This document shows positions 1 through 9,517 of a stretch of 64,000 nt of DNA, one piece after another. The notes beneath the pieces are model-generated. The model was not told where the DNA came from, searched no databases, and saw nothing but the letters and a program-made list of their open reading frames with translations. The stretch comes from Thioalkalivibrio sp. ALE31 (GTDB lineage: Bacteria > Pseudomonadota > Gammaproteobacteria > Ectothiorhodospirales > Ectothiorhodospiraceae): assembly GCF_000377405.1 (NCBI RefSeq), contig NZ_KB905020.1, forward strand, positions 558,001 through 622,000, written 5' to 3'. The first letter of the stretch is position 1. Every line of letters begins with the position of its first letter. The translations under genes and the position numbers were made by a program.

Positions 1-2
1 CC

Positions 3-1025
3 AGCAGCGAGTCCGCCATCCAGGTGGCCGAGAAGATCCTGGAGAGCCTGCAGGCCCCGTTCCAGATCGGCGACCACGAACTGTTCGTCGGCGCCAGCAT
101 CGGCATCGCAATCTACCCGGATGCCGGCGACAACCTCGAGGCCCTGATCAAGAACGCGGACATCGCGATGTACCGCGAAAAAAGTACCGGCAAGACCGGG
201 GTGCGCGTGTACAGCCCGGACATGGGCGGCCACCCCCCGCGCCGGCTGCAGCTGGAACAGGACATGCGCCGCGCCCTGGAGCGCGACGAGTTCCATATCC
301 TCTATCAGCCTCAGGTCGACACGGAAACCGGGCAAATGGTCGGCGTCGAGGCGCTGATTCGCTGGGACCACCCGCAACTGGGGCTGCTGGGCCCGGCCGA
401 GTTCATCCCGGTCGCCGAGGACACCCGCCTGATCGTGGATCTCGACCGCCTGACCCTGCGCACCGCCATTCGCGAGGTGCAGCAGCACATGCAGGCGGGC
501 TATCCGGAACTACATTTGGCCGTGAACCTCTCCCCCGTACTGGTGGAGCGCGACGATTTCGTCGAGGACTTCCTGGGCATCCTGGGCGAGGCCGGCTTCC
601 CGCCCGATCTGCTGGAGGTGGAGATCACCGAGAACCTGCTGATGAGCGACACCCCGGACACGGTGCACAAACTGAACCGGCTGGGGGCCGCCGGCGTGCA
701 GATCGCGGTGGACGACTTCGGCACCGGCTACTCGTCCCTCAGCTACCTTCAGAAGCTGCCGATCCATACCCTCAAGATCGATCGCAGCTTCACGCAGACC
801 ATCTGCCGCGAGGACGAGGCCTGCATCGTCAACGCGATCATCTCCATGGCGCGCGGCCTGAACATGAATATCGTGGCCGAGGGGGTGGAGACCGACGCCC
901 ACCGCGATTACCTGCGCAAGCTGGAGTGTCCGATGATGCAGGGCTTCCTGTTCGGTCAGCCCGCCCCGCTGCACCGCCTGCTGGAGAACGACGCGATCGC
1001 GCCCCGGCCCGTAGCCTGTCAGTAG
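3..1025 (+). CDS. GGDEF-EAL cyclic-di-GMP phosphodiesterase, 5'-truncated by window edge
   Basis: Open from the window edge in frame 3. The first ~60 residues are the tail of a GGDEF domain (SIGIAIYP, NADIAMYREK). A complete EAL domain follows. It keeps the hallmark residues of an active c-di-GMP phosphodiesterase: EALIRW (codons 348-365), NLSP, EVEITEN, DDFGTGYSSL, LKIDRSF, VAEGVET and QGFLFGQP. c-di-GMP hydrolysis to pGpG is therefore the likely activity. Whether the GGDEF half still makes c-di-GMP cannot be judged, because its active loop lies outside. Any sensor domain is also upstream and unseen. The GTG at 24 is only an internal codon. Confidence 0.93.
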   Translation, partial: SSESAIQVAEKILESLQAPFQIGDHELFVGASIGIAIYPDAGDNLEALIKNADIAMYREKSTGKTGVRVYSPDMGGHPPRRLQLEQDMRRALERDEFHILYQPQVDTETGQMVGVEALIRWDHPQLGLLGPAEFIPVAEDTRLIVDLDRLTLRTAIREVQQHMQAGYPELHLAVNLSPVLVERDDFVEDFLGILGEAGFPPDLLEVEITENLLMSDTPDTVHKLNRLGAAGVQIAVDDFGTGYSSLSYLQKLPIHTLKIDRSFTQTICREDEACIVNAIISMARGLNMNIVAEGVETDAHRDYLRKLECPMMQGFLFGQPAPLHRLLENDAIAPRPVACQ

Positions 1026-1051
1026 GCCGCGACCACGACCGCCTGCTCGAC

Positions 1052-1534
1052 CTACTCGACCGCGGCCACCTGCGACTCGGTATCCGCCAGGAAGCGGTGC
1101 CCCTGGCGCAGGCAGTAGCGCAGCCACTTGTACAGGAACCGGTTGTGCCGCCAGCGACAGACCAGGCCCGGGTGGCCGCTCAGCATCTCCGGGACGGCAC
1201 CGTCCCCGATGCTCCGGCAGTGCAGCTCCAGCACCTCGGCCTGGCGCGCGTCATGGAACAGGCGCACGCGCATGTCTGGCTGCTCGCGGCGTTCACCCTG
1301 ATGATCGAACCGGTAGGTGAGGTGCAGCGTGGTGGTATAGCGGGTGCGCTCCAGCACCTCCAGGTACAGATCCAGCGCGCCCGCCACCCGCGAGACCGAA
1401 CGCACCGGCTGCCGCTCGAGTTCGGGACACAGACGGCGCAGCGCGAGGTAGTTCTCCTCGTACATCTCCATCAGTGCCGCGAAGCTCTCGGGCCTGGGTT
1501 CCAGGTGGGACGGGGTCTGACGCTCCAGCAACAT
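1052..1534 (-). CDS. DUF1249 (YqiB-like) protein
   Basis: 160 residues, about the size of E. coli YqiB (~140). It begins MLLERQTPSH and contains the family's aromatic/charged pattern: ENYLALRRL, LHLTYRF, RLFHDARQAEVLELHC and the C-terminal NRFLYKWLRYCLRQGHRF. DUF1249 proteins are soluble, widespread in Gammaproteobacteria and of unknown biochemical role. The same frame stays open far upstream, antisense to phosphoglucomutase, but the homology begins at this ATG. It is divergent from the phosphoglucomutase gene, with ~115 bp between the starts. Confidence 0.85.
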   Translation of the reverse strand: MLLERQTPSHLEPRPESFAALMEMYEENYLALRRLCPELERQPVRSVSRVAGALDLYLEVLERTRYTTTLHLTYRFDHQGERREQPDMRVRLFHDARQAEVLELHCRSIGDGAVPEMLSGHPGLVCRWRHNRFLYKWLRYCLRQGHRFLADTESQVAAVE

Positions 1535-1648
1535 GTCGCGCAGTCTAACAGGCCAGGGCGGCTTCGCCGCGAGCGCCAGTAGTGCCAGGCGGGACACCCC
1601 CCGGGGTTTTTGGTACCTTCGAATCGACCAACAAGGATCCGCGACCCC

Positions 1649-3286
1649 ATGGACATAAGCGTCGTCACCACCCGGCCCTTTTCCGACCAGAAGCCCGGCA
1701 CCTCCGGCCTGCGGAAGCGCGTCCGCCAGTTCCGCCAGCCGCACTACCTCGAGAACTACATCCAGAGCATCTTCGACGCCTGTCCCGACCTGAAGGACGG
1801 CGAACTGCTCCTGGGTGGCGACGGGCGCTTCCACAACCGCGAGGCGATCCAGCTGATCCTGCGCATGGCCCTGGCCAACGGTGTGAAGAAGGTCGCCGTG
1901 GGGCACGCCGGCCTCCTGTCGACCCCGGCCGCATCGCACCTCATCCGCTCGCGCGGGGCGACGGGCGCCCTGATCCTGTCTGCCTCGCACAACCCGGGAG
2001 GCCCGGAGGGCGATTTCGGGGTCAAGCTCAACACCGCCAACGGCGGCCCCGCTCCGCCCTCGGTGACCGACGCCATCTTCGAGCAGAGCACCCGCATCCA
2101 GCACTACCGCATCGCCAATGGCACCGAGCACGTGGACATCGATCACCTGCACGCTGGACAGCTGGGCGACATGGCCGTCGAGGTGGTCGATCCGGTCGGG
2201 ACCTATGCCGATTACATGGCCACCCTGTTCGACTTCGAGCGCATCGGCGAACTCCTGCGCTCCGATCACTTCCGCATGCGCTTCGATGCCATGCATGCCG
2301 TGACCGGCCCGTATGCCGAGGAGATCCTGGTCAACCGCCTGGGGGCCCCGGCCGAGACCATCCTGCGCGCCGAGCCGCTGGCCGACTTTGGGGGCCGCCA
2401 CCCGGACCCGAACCTGTCGCACGCGCGGGAGCTGCGCGAGGCCCTGTACGGCCGCGATGCCCCGGATTTTGGCGCCGCCTCGGACGGTGACGGCGACCGC
2501 AATATGATCCTCGGCCGGCATTTCTTCGTCACGCCTTCGGACAGCCTCGCGATCATGGCGGCCAACGCCCACCACATCCCGGCATTTGCCGACGGCCTGA
2601 AGGGCGTGGCGCGCAGCATGCCTACCAGTCAGGCCGTAGACGTGGTCGCCACAAAGCTGGACCTCCCCTGCTTCGAGACCCCGACCGGCTGGAAATTCTT
2701 CGGCAACCTGCTGGACGACGGACGCATCCGGCTGTGCGGCGAGGAAAGTTTCGGCACCAGTTCCGACCACGTGCGCGAAAAGGACGGCCTGTGGGCCGTG
2801 CTGTTCTGGCTCAACCTGCTGGCGGCCCGGCGCCAGTCGGTGGAGGAGATCGTGCGCGATCACTGGCGCCAGTACGGACGCCATTACTACACCCGGCACG
2901 ACTACGAGGCCGTGGAGAGCGACCGCGCCGAACAGGTGATGGCACGCATCCGCGAACAGCTCTCGGTGCTGCCGGGGCAATCCCTGGCCGGCATGCGCGT
3001 GGCGCGCGCGGACGACTTCGCCTACCGCGACCCGGTGGACAACAGCCTGACCGAGCACCAGGGCCTGCGCGTGCTGTTCGAGAGCGGTGCCCGCATCGTC
3101 TTCCGGCTGTCCGGCACCGGCACCGAGGGCGCCACGCTGCGCCTGTACATCGAGCAGCACGAGACCCATCCGGAACACCTCGATGCCGACCCGCAGGAAC
3201 TGCTGCGTCCGCTGATCGAGGCCGCCTCCCGGCTCGGCGACATCCCCGGCCTGACCCGCCGCGAGAAACCCGACGTCATCACCTGA
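1649..3286 (+). CDS. pgm: Alpha-D-glucose phosphate phosphoglucomutase
   Basis: 545 residues, normal for PGM1-type phosphoglucomutases (~545). It interconverts glucose 1-phosphate and glucose 6-phosphate, linking glycolysis to glycogen and nucleotide-sugar synthesis. The N-terminus has the PGM1-type signature QKPGTSGLRKRV. The phosphoserine loop SASHNPGG has its catalytic Ser near residue 113. The metal loop DGDGDR (D279, D281, D283), the sugar-specificity loop GEESFG (364-369) and the phosphate loop RLSGTGTEG near 490 are all intact. ATG 1649 was chosen because AAGGA lies 11 bases upstream; an in-frame start at 1610 lacks one. The transporter gene begins 15 bp downstream. Confidence 0.95.
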   Translation: MDISVVTTRPFSDQKPGTSGLRKRVRQFRQPHYLENYIQSIFDACPDLKDGELLLGGDGRFHNREAIQLILRMALANGVKKVAVGHAGLLSTPAASHLIRSRGATGALILSASHNPGGPEGDFGVKLNTANGGPAPPSVTDAIFEQSTRIQHYRIANGTEHVDIDHLHAGQLGDMAVEVVDPVGTYADYMATLFDFERIGELLRSDHFRMRFDAMHAVTGPYAEEILVNRLGAPAETILRAEPLADFGGRHPDPNLSHARELREALYGRDAPDFGAASDGDGDRNMILGRHFFVTPSDSLAIMAANAHHIPAFADGLKGVARSMPTSQAVDVVATKLDLPCFETPTGWKFFGNLLDDGRIRLCGEESFGTSSDHVREKDGLWAVLFWLNLLAARRQSVEEIVRDHWRQYGRHYYTRHDYEAVESDRAEQVMARIREQLSVLPGQSLAGMRVARADDFAYRDPVDNSLTEHQGLRVLFESGARIVFRLSGTGTEGATLRLYIEQHETHPEHLDADPQELLRPLIEAASRLGDIPGLTRREKPDVIT

Positions 3287-3301
3287 CCGGGCCCGCGCGG
3301 C

Positions 3302-4693
3302 ATGGATATCACCGCCACCCGCATCCGCTGGCGGCACGCCTATGCCTTCGTGCTGGCCGCCACTGCCTCGGCCGTCGGCCTGGGCAACATCTGGAAGTTC
3401 CCCTATATCCTGGGCGAGAACGGCGGGGGTGCGTTCCTGCTGGTCTACCTCGCGGCGATTGCCGTAATCGGTATCCCGGTCATGATGGCCGAGGTCATGA
3501 TCGGCCGGCGCGGGCGCCGGTCACCGGGCTATGCGGCGCTGGCCGTAGCCCGCGAGAGCCGGGCGCACGATGGCTGGCAGATGGTGGGCTGGATCGGGAT
3601 CCTAGCGTCATTCGTGATCATGGGCTTTTATGTGGTGGTGGCGGGGTGGGTGTTTTCCTACATCCCGCAGGCGGCGGCCGGGGCCTTTTCCCAGGCCGAT
3701 GGCGAACAGGTACGGGCGGTCTTCGTGGCCACCACCACCTCGGCCAGCGGAATGCTGTCGTGGACGGCCTTCGGGATCGGTGCCACCTTTCTGATCCTCG
3801 GCCTGGGGCTGCGCGGCGGCCTGGAACGCAGCGTCAGCGTCCTGATGCCCCTGCTGTTCGCGCTGTTGTTGCTGGCAATGGCCAGCGGCCTGTGGATCGG
3901 CGACGTCCGCAGCGCGGCCGCCTTCATGTTTTGGCCCGATTTCGCGGCACTGGAGCCGCGCAGCCTGCTGATCGCCGTCGGCCATGCCTTCTTTACCATG
4001 ACCCTCGCGGCCGGCGTGCTGATGATGTTCGGGGCCTACCTGCCACAGGAGATCTCGATCGGCGGCACCGCCGCCGGCATCGCAATCGCGGACACCCTGA
4101 TTGCCCTGACCGCGGGGCTCGCGATCTTTCCCGTTGTATTCGCCTTCGATCTCGATCCCACGGCCGGCCCCGCCCTGATGTTCGAAGCCCTGCCCCTGGC
4201 GCTCAGCGCGATCCCGGCCGGCGCGCTCCTGACCGTGCTGTTCTTCGTCATGCTGGGCCTTGCCGCCTTCGGCACGATGATCACCGGCGTTCAGGTCTTC
4301 GTGCACCTGCTCCACGAACGTTTCGGGCTTGGACACTGGTGGGCGTCCCTTACGGCCACGCTGAGCATCGGGGCCTGCAGTCTGATCACCATTTTTTCCT
4401 TCAGCGGGGCGGAATGGGCGCAGATCGATATCACGCTACTTGGGCGCGAACTGCCAACGCTTTACCACCTGCTGGAACACACCTCGATCAATATCCTGCT
4501 GCCCCTTTCCGGGCTGATGATCGCGGTGTTCGCAGGCTGGGTGGTCCCGGCGCACATCGCGGCGCAGGAGCTGCCGCACCGGCCGCTTGTCCTGGCCACC
4601 TGGCGCTGGACCCTGCGTTTCGTGGCCCCCGCCGCACTCCTGCTGCTGTTCTGGCAGCTCTCGTCCTTCGGCAGCCACCTGCCCCGCCTTTAG
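3302..4693 (+). CDS. Sodium-dependent transporter, NSS (SNF) family
   Basis: 463 residues, typical of bacterial 11-12-helix neurotransmitter:sodium symporters such as LeuT. Helix 1 carries the family signature SAVGLGNIWKFPY followed by ENGGGAF, the unwound segment that binds Na+ and substrate. About eleven hydrophobic helices are visible. These proteins move amino acids or related amines into the cytoplasm with Na+. The substrate cannot be read from sequence. The gene starts 15 bp after pgm and is probably co-transcribed with it, and it converges on the aminotransferase gene with a 16-bp gap. Na+ coupling would suit a saline habitat, which is inference. Confidence 0.92.
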   Translation: MDITATRIRWRHAYAFVLAATASAVGLGNIWKFPYILGENGGGAFLLVYLAAIAVIGIPVMMAEVMIGRRGRRSPGYAALAVARESRAHDGWQMVGWIGILASFVIMGFYVVVAGWVFSYIPQAAAGAFSQADGEQVRAVFVATTTSASGMLSWTAFGIGATFLILGLGLRGGLERSVSVLMPLLFALLLLAMASGLWIGDVRSAAAFMFWPDFAALEPRSLLIAVGHAFFTMTLAAGVLMMFGAYLPQEISIGGTAAGIAIADTLIALTAGLAIFPVVFAFDLDPTAGPALMFEALPLALSAIPAGALLTVLFFVMLGLAAFGTMITGVQVFVHLLHERFGLGHWWASLTATLSIGACSLITIFSFSGAEWAQIDITLLGRELPTLYHLLEHTSINILLPLSGLMIAVFAGWVVPAHIAAQELPHRPLVLATWRWTLRFVAPAALLLLFWQLSSFGSHLPRL

Positions 4694-4709
4694 GGAAATA
4701 CTGGGGTAA

Positions 4710-5900
4710 CTAACCCAGCAGGGTCTGCAGTCTCTCCACGGCCTCGCGCAGTCGGCTCTCGGACTGGGTATAGGCGATCCGCAGGTAATCTCGCCCCCGG
4801 GTCGGACTGAAATCCGTACCTGGCGTCAGGGCCACGCCGGCCTGGTCGAGAATGCGTGCGCAAAGCGCCTCGGAGTCCGCTCCGTGGGCGGTACAGTCGG
4901 CATAGATGTAGAACGCCCCTTCCGGACGCGCCTGGACCTCGAGCCCGAGCCCCGGCAGCGCGTCCAGGAGCACATCGCGCCGCTGTTCCAGCTCGCGCAC
5001 CTGCGTCTGCAGCAGCGCCTCGGTCGCCGGCGTGAAGGCCTCCAGTGCCGCCGTCTGGGCCATCGTGGCCGGGGCCACGAACAGGTTCTGCGCCAGGCGA
5101 CGCACCGGGTCCACCCAGGTCTCCGGCACCACCATCCAGCCCAGGCGCCAGCCGGTCATCGCGAAGTACTTGGAGAAGGAATTGATCACCACCACGTCCG
5201 GGAAGCCAGCCGCGGCACTGGGCTCGGGGCGGTCAAAGACGATCTGGGCGTAGATCTCGTCCATGATCACCAGCCCGCCGCGTTCGCGCACGACCTCGAC
5301 GATCGCGGTCAGGCGTTCGCGCGACAGGCAGGTCCCGGTCGGGTTCGCCGGGGAACCCAGCAGCACCGCCCGGGTGTTCGCGTGCCATGCCCCGGCGATG
5401 GCCTCGGGCGTCGGCTGGAAGGCATCCTCGGCGTGCACCGGCAGGCCCACGGGCATCGCGCCACGCGCGGCGACGAACTGCCGGTTGCAGGCGTAGCCCG
5501 GGTCTGGCAGCAGGACCTCCTCGCCCGGGTTCACCCCGGCGGCCAGGGCCAGCAGGATCGCCGCCGACGCGCCCGCCGTGATCACGATCCGCTCGGGATC
5601 CACATCGGCACCGTGGCGCCGATGGTAGTCGGCGGCCAGTGCCTCGCGCAGCGCGCGGGTCCCGTGGGCGGGGGTGTAGCGCGTATCCCCGGCGGCCAGC
5701 GCCGCACGACCGGCGGCAATCACCGGAGGCGGCGTCGGGAAGTCCGGCTCCCCGACCTCCAGATGGATGATATCGCGCCCGTTGCGCTCGGCCTCCTGGG
5801 CCCAGGCGAGGATGTCCATCACGCGGAACGGCTCGACCACCCTGGCGAATGCCGACAGGTCCGGGTCATGGGCCGGGCTGGCGAGAGGCGCCGAGGTCAT
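4710..5900 (-). CDS. Class I/II PLP-dependent aminotransferase
   Basis: 396 residues, normal for the aspartate aminotransferase fold type I family. Visible motifs are the substrate-arm stretch HLEVGEPDFPTPP, the cofactor segment TAGASAAI, the loop GSPANPTG, the DEIYAQIVFDRP strand whose Asp binds the pyridine nitrogen, and the Schiff-base lysine (about K244) in NSFSKYFAMTGWRLGW. The C-terminal Arg that binds the substrate carboxylate is in DYLRIAYT. It is last in the hisS-yfgM-bamB-der string, 7 bp after der. Subgroup features do not settle whether it takes aspartate, alanine or aromatic amino acids. Confidence 0.9.
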   Translation of the reverse strand: MTSAPLASPAHDPDLSAFARVVEPFRVMDILAWAQEAERNGRDIIHLEVGEPDFPTPPPVIAAGRAALAAGDTRYTPAHGTRALREALAADYHRRHGADVDPERIVITAGASAAILLALAAGVNPGEEVLLPDPGYACNRQFVAARGAMPVGLPVHAEDAFQPTPEAIAGAWHANTRAVLLGSPANPTGTCLSRERLTAIVEVVRERGGLVIMDEIYAQIVFDRPEPSAAAGFPDVVVINSFSKYFAMTGWRLGWMVVPETWVDPVRRLAQNLFVAPATMAQTAALEAFTPATEALLQTQVRELEQRRDVLLDALPGLGLEVQARPEGAFYIYADCTAHGADSEALCARILDQAGVALTPGTDFSPTRGRDYLRIAYTQSESRLREAVERLQTLLG

Positions 5901-5907
5901 CCTGGAC

Positions 5908-7368
5908 TCAGCGGCGCACGTGCCGCATCAGGCGCTTGCGCTTTTGCTGCTGCCGCGGAGTCAGCTTGTTGCGCCGGCCGGCATACGGATTGCGACCGGA
6001 CCGGAACTCCAGGCGCAGGGGCGTCCCGACCAGCTTGAGGTGCTTGCGGAAGAAGTTTTCCAGGTAGCGCTTGTAGCTGCCCGGCAGGGAATCGGTCTGG
6101 TTGCCGTGGACCACGATCACCGGCGGATTCTGCCCGCCCTGATGGGCGTAGCGCAGCTTGATCCGGCGGCCGCTGACCATGGGCGGCGCATGCTCCGCCA
6201 CCGCGGCCTCGAGCAGGCGCGTAAGTTCCGGCGTGGAGACCTTGCGAAAGGCGCTGGCATGCGCCTCGCGCACATCGTCCAGCAGGTGCCCGACATTGGT
6301 GCCGTGCAGTGCGGAGATCAGGCGCATGCGGGCGAAGTCGACAAAGCCCAGGCGGCGGTCCAGCTCGTCCCGGATGCGCTCGCGCGCATGGTCCTCCATG
6401 CCGTCCCACTTGTTGACCGCCAGCACCAGCGCGCGCCCTGCCTCGATCACCATGCCCAGCAGGTGCGAATCCTGGTCCGACAGCCCGGACTGGGCATCGA
6501 CCACCAGGATCACCACGTGCGCGGCCTCGATGGCCTGCAGCGTCTTGATCACGCTGAATTTCTCGATCACCTCGTGCACCCGCGCCCGGCGCCGCACACC
6601 GGCGGTATCGATCAGGGTGTAGTCGGTGCCGTCACGCTCGAAGGGTACGAAGATGCTGTCGCGGGTGGTCCCGGCGACATCGGTGGCCACCACGCGCTCG
6701 TCACCGAGAATACGATTGACCAGGGTCGACTTGCCGACGTTGGGGCGCCCGACAATCGCCACGCGGATGCCCGGCCAGTCGTCCAGGGCCGCCTGCTGCG
6801 AGGCCTCGTCGAGCCCGTCGCTGGACACCTCTTCGCCGGCCTCATCGCCACCGGCGTCCAGCGCCGCGCGGCGCGCCGCCGCCACGTCCTTGCGCACGCC
6901 CTGCATCAGGCCCTGCACACCGCGGCCGTGGGCGGCCGCGATGGCGGTGATCGAACCCAGGCCCAGCGCGTAGAACTCGGCACTGACCGAGTCGGCATCC
7001 AGGCCGTCGGTCTTGTTCACCACCACCCGGGCCTTCACGCCGGCCGCCCGCAGCTGGTCGGCGATGGCCTGGTCCTGCGGCGTCAGGCCATCGCGGGCGT
7101 CCACCAGGAACAGCACGTGATCGGCCTCGGCCACCGCGCGCCGAGTCTGCTCGGCCATCGCGCGGTCCATCTCCGCGCCCTCGCCCGACAGGCCACCGGT
7201 GTCCACCACCAGGTAGGGGAAGTCGCCCACCTTGCCAATGCCGTACTGGCGATCCCGCGTGAGCCCCGCGACATCGGCCACCAGGGCATCACGCGAGCGC
7301 GTGAGCTGATTGAACAGGGTGGACTTGCCGACATTCGGCCGCCCGACCAGCGCGATCACCGGGATCAT
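5908..7368 (-). CDS. der: Ribosome-associated GTPase Der (EngA)
   Basis: 486 residues with the tandem G-domain layout unique to Der. The first P-loop is [11 protein letters not shown] at residues 9-19 and the second is [11 protein letters not shown] near residue 206. Each is followed by its own DxxG and NKxD motif (VNKTDG and VNKWDG). The C-terminal KH-like domain ends in the basic stretch [24 protein letters not shown]. Der is an essential factor in maturation of the 50S ribosomal subunit. Its place after bamB matches E. coli gene order. Confidence 0.98.
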   Translation of the reverse strand: MIPVIALVGRPNVGKSTLFNQLTRSRDALVADVAGLTRDRQYGIGKVGDFPYLVVDTGGLSGEGAEMDRAMAEQTRRAVAEADHVLFLVDARDGLTPQDQAIADQLRAAGVKARVVVNKTDGLDADSVSAEFYALGLGSITAIAAAHGRGVQGLMQGVRKDVAAARRAALDAGGDEAGEEVSSDGLDEASQQAALDDWPGIRVAIVGRPNVGKSTLVNRILGDERVVATDVAGTTRDSIFVPFERDGTDYTLIDTAGVRRRARVHEVIEKFSVIKTLQAIEAAHVVILVVDAQSGLSDQDSHLLGMVIEAGRALVLAVNKWDGMEDHARERIRDELDRRLGFVDFARMRLISALHGTNVGHLLDDVREAHASAFRKVSTPELTRLLEAAVAEHAPPMVSGRRIKLRYAHQGGQNPPVIVVHGNQTDSLPGSYKRYLENFFRKHLKLVGTPLRLEFRSGRNPYAGRRNKLTPRQQQKRKRLMRHVRR

Positions 7369-7417
7369 CGGCGTTCCCGACCCCCGCGGTACCCAGAGCC
7401 GGCTGGCCTAAGCGGGC

Positions 7418-8608
7418 TCACTCGGCGCCCCGGATCGCGGGGTTCACCGCGGTCAGTTGCCCGTTGTCGGTCACCACGTACAGCGTCCCGTTGACCAGCG
7501 TCGGGCGAGTCACCACGGAACCCGAGCTCGCGCGCAGCCGCGCGACGATGCGGCCGTCCTCGAGATCGATCCAGTGCAGGTAGCCCTCGTAATCGCCGAC
7601 GATCGCATGCGGTCCCACCACGACCGGCGCCGTGACCCCGCGCAGGCGCAGCCCGTCCATCTGCCACAGGTCGCCGCCACTGCGCGGCTGCAGGCCCCAC
7701 ACGTGGCTCTCGGCATCGGTCACCACCAGCACGTCGGAGTCGGTGTCCACGTCCGCGCCCTGGTAGGACGAGAAATCGCGGGTCCAGAAGAGCTCGCCGG
7801 AATTCAGATCCAGCGCGGCCAGCCGGCCCTGATAGCTCGCGGCAATGGCCGCACCGCGATACAGCGGGATATGGCCGTCCACGTCCACCATGCGCTCGAC
7901 CTCGGTGCGACCACTGGGGATGCCCAGCGTGGTCTCCCACAGGACATTGCCGCGATTAAGCCCCAGCATCAGCAGGCGCCCGTTGTCGAAACCGGCCAGC
8001 ACACGCCCGGAGGTGATCTGCGGGCGCTGGGCGCCGCGCAGGCTCAGCGAGGGCGTGGTCCGCAGCGCGGTCCACTGGGTCGCGCCCGAGGCGGCGTCCA
8101 GCGCATGCAGACGGCCGTCATTGGTGCGCACGACCACCAGCCCGCCAGCGACGTCCGAGACTGCCAGCACCTCGCTGGACAGCACGGCGCGCCAGCGTTC
8201 CCCGCCCCCTTCCAGGTCCAAGCCGATCGCGTAGCCGTCCAGGGTCCCAACCACCGCGAGGTCTGCGCCAACCCCGACACCGGCCGAGACTCGGGCGTCG
8301 TCCAGGCGCACCTGCCAGCGCTGGCTGCCACTCTCCGGATTCAGCCCGGAGACACGTCCGCCGGCGTCGGTCATCACCACAAGGTCGTCGGTGATCCCCG
8401 GGTAGACCTGCCACAGGAAACGCTCGCCGCCGCTGCCCACCGAGCGCGACCACAGCCGTTCCGGCTGTCCTTCCGCCTCGAACTCCGGCAGTTCGGCCGG
8501 GGGCTCGGTGGTATCACGCTGCCACAGCCCGCAGGCGCTGAGGGACAGGATCAGGGCGCCGGCAATCAGCAGACGCATGGCCGGACTTGCAAGGTAAGGC
8601 ACTGACAT
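7418..8608 (-). CDS. bamB: Outer membrane assembly lipoprotein BamB
   Basis: 396 residues, close to E. coli BamB (392). The lipoprotein signal peptide RLLIAGALILSLSAC ends in the lipobox LSAC; the Cys would be lipidated and the protein held on the inner face of the outer membrane. The rest is repeated ~40-residue propeller blades of the PQQ-like type (LDLEGGGERWRA, LDAASGATQWTA, LDLNSGELFWTRDF). BamB is a scaffold of the BAM complex that folds outer-membrane proteins. Two starts are possible: ATG 8608, with AGAGGA 11 bases upstream, or ATG 8578, directly before the signal peptide but without a ribosome site. I prefer 8608. Confidence 0.93.
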   Translation of the reverse strand: MSVPYLASPAMRLLIAGALILSLSACGLWQRDTTEPPAELPEFEAEGQPERLWSRSVGSGGERFLWQVYPGITDDLVVMTDAGGRVSGLNPESGSQRWQVRLDDARVSAGVGVGADLAVVGTLDGYAIGLDLEGGGERWRAVLSSEVLAVSDVAGGLVVVRTNDGRLHALDAASGATQWTALRTTPSLSLRGAQRPQITSGRVLAGFDNGRLLMLGLNRGNVLWETTLGIPSGRTEVERMVDVDGHIPLYRGAAIAASYQGRLAALDLNSGELFWTRDFSSYQGADVDTDSDVLVVTDAESHVWGLQPRSGGDLWQMDGLRLRGVTAPVVVGPHAIVGDYEGYLHWIDLEDGRIVARLRASSGSVVTRPTLVNGTLYVVTDNGQLTAVNPAIRGAE

Positions 8609-8693
8609 CGGGCGACAGATCCTCTAGGGAAACAAAAGTTTATGTACGCACTCGCGTTCGTGTCGCGGGTGCGCGCGAACGACGGGCGGCCCA

Positions 8694-8854
8694 GGAGTCT
8701 GTCGGATTCGGGCGATCGTCGCGAGCGTGGCGGGAGAGCGAGTCCATTTTTTCGGCCTCTCGGGCGCATGATGGGCACAATGTAACGAGAGAGAGCGGAA
8801 AAGGGGCCGTTCTCCCACGCGCGCAGCCGATCAGTTCCAAGTCCGACAGACTCC
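8694..8854. repeat. 161-bp segment bounded by 13-bp inverted repeats
   Basis: GGAGTCTGTCGGA at 8694-8706 is matched exactly by its reverse complement at 8842-8854, enclosing 135 bp. It fills most of the 257-bp gap between bamB and yfgM, which are normally adjacent. It ends 11 bp before the yfgM stop codon. No open reading frame in it resembles a protein. The arms are too far apart for a simple terminator, so a small non-autonomous mobile element or a pair of dispersed repeats is possible. Any bamB promoter must lie in or beside it. Confidence 0.5.
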
Positions 8855-8865
8855 GCCCCCCTCAT

Positions 8866-9480
8866 TCAAACGGAAAGCTCTTCGTATTTCAGGCGCAGGT
8901 ATTCGGGGCTGTGGCCCGCGTCCAGGGCCGCCTCGTAATGTTCCCGGGCGCCCTCGCGATCGCCGCGAGCACGGGCGAGATCGCCCTGCAGCTCGCGCTT
9001 CAGGCCGTTGAAGGCCTCACTGCGCACATCCGCGAGGGTGGTCTCGGCGTCGTCCAGACGCTCGGCCAGGATCATCTGGCGCGCGAGACGCAGGGTCAGC
9101 ACCTCGCGGTAGCCCCGATCGGGGGCCGCGTCGCGCGCGGCCTGCAGGGCGCTGATCGCCGTGTCGTGATCGTCCTGGGCGATGGCGACATCCGCGCGGT
9201 AGACCCAGGCCAGCGCGCGGTATGGCGTGCCCCGGCCCTGCTCGATGATCGCATCGGCCAGTTCCTGGGCGCGGTCGGTCTGCCCGGTCTGGCCGGCCAC
9301 CTGCAGGGCCTGATACATCTCCGAGGCCGCCTGGGCACGGGTTTCCTCGCGGTCGCTCCACCAGTTCCAGCCGAACAGGCCGGCGACCCCGAGGACCAGG
9401 CCGGCCACGATCGCAAGGCCGTTGTCCGCCCACCACTGTTTGATGCGTTCGGCTTTTTCTTCGTCGGTGAGATCGCTCAT
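8866..9480 (-). CDS. yfgM: YfgM-like membrane-anchored TPR protein
   Basis: 204 residues, as in E. coli YfgM (206). The N-terminus MSDLTDEEKAERIKQWW is cytoplasmic. It is followed by one transmembrane helix (GLAIVAGLVLGVAGLFGWNWW) and a periplasmic region of TPR-like helices ending in the conserved AGHSPEYLRLKYEEL. YfgM sits by the SecYEG translocon and works with periplasmic chaperones such as PpiD. ATG 9480 is used because it starts the conserved N-terminus; the open frame continues upstream without homology. It lies directly downstream of hisS. Confidence 0.92.
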   Translation of the reverse strand: MSDLTDEEKAERIKQWWADNGLAIVAGLVLGVAGLFGWNWWSDREETRAQAASEMYQALQVAGQTGQTDRAQELADAIIEQGRGTPYRALAWVYRADVAIAQDDHDTAISALQAARDAAPDRGYREVLTLRLARQMILAERLDDAETTLADVRSEAFNGLKRELQGDLARARGDREGAREHYEAALDAGHSPEYLRLKYEELSV

Positions 9481-9517
9481 GCTGTTCCTTGTTCTTGCTG
9501 GATCCGCGCTGGCGCGG

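Noticed and set aside
1535-3337. Upstream extension of the DUF1249 frame to 761 codons
   Set aside because: The extension is antisense to phosphoglucomutase; DUF1249 homology starts at the ATG at 1534.
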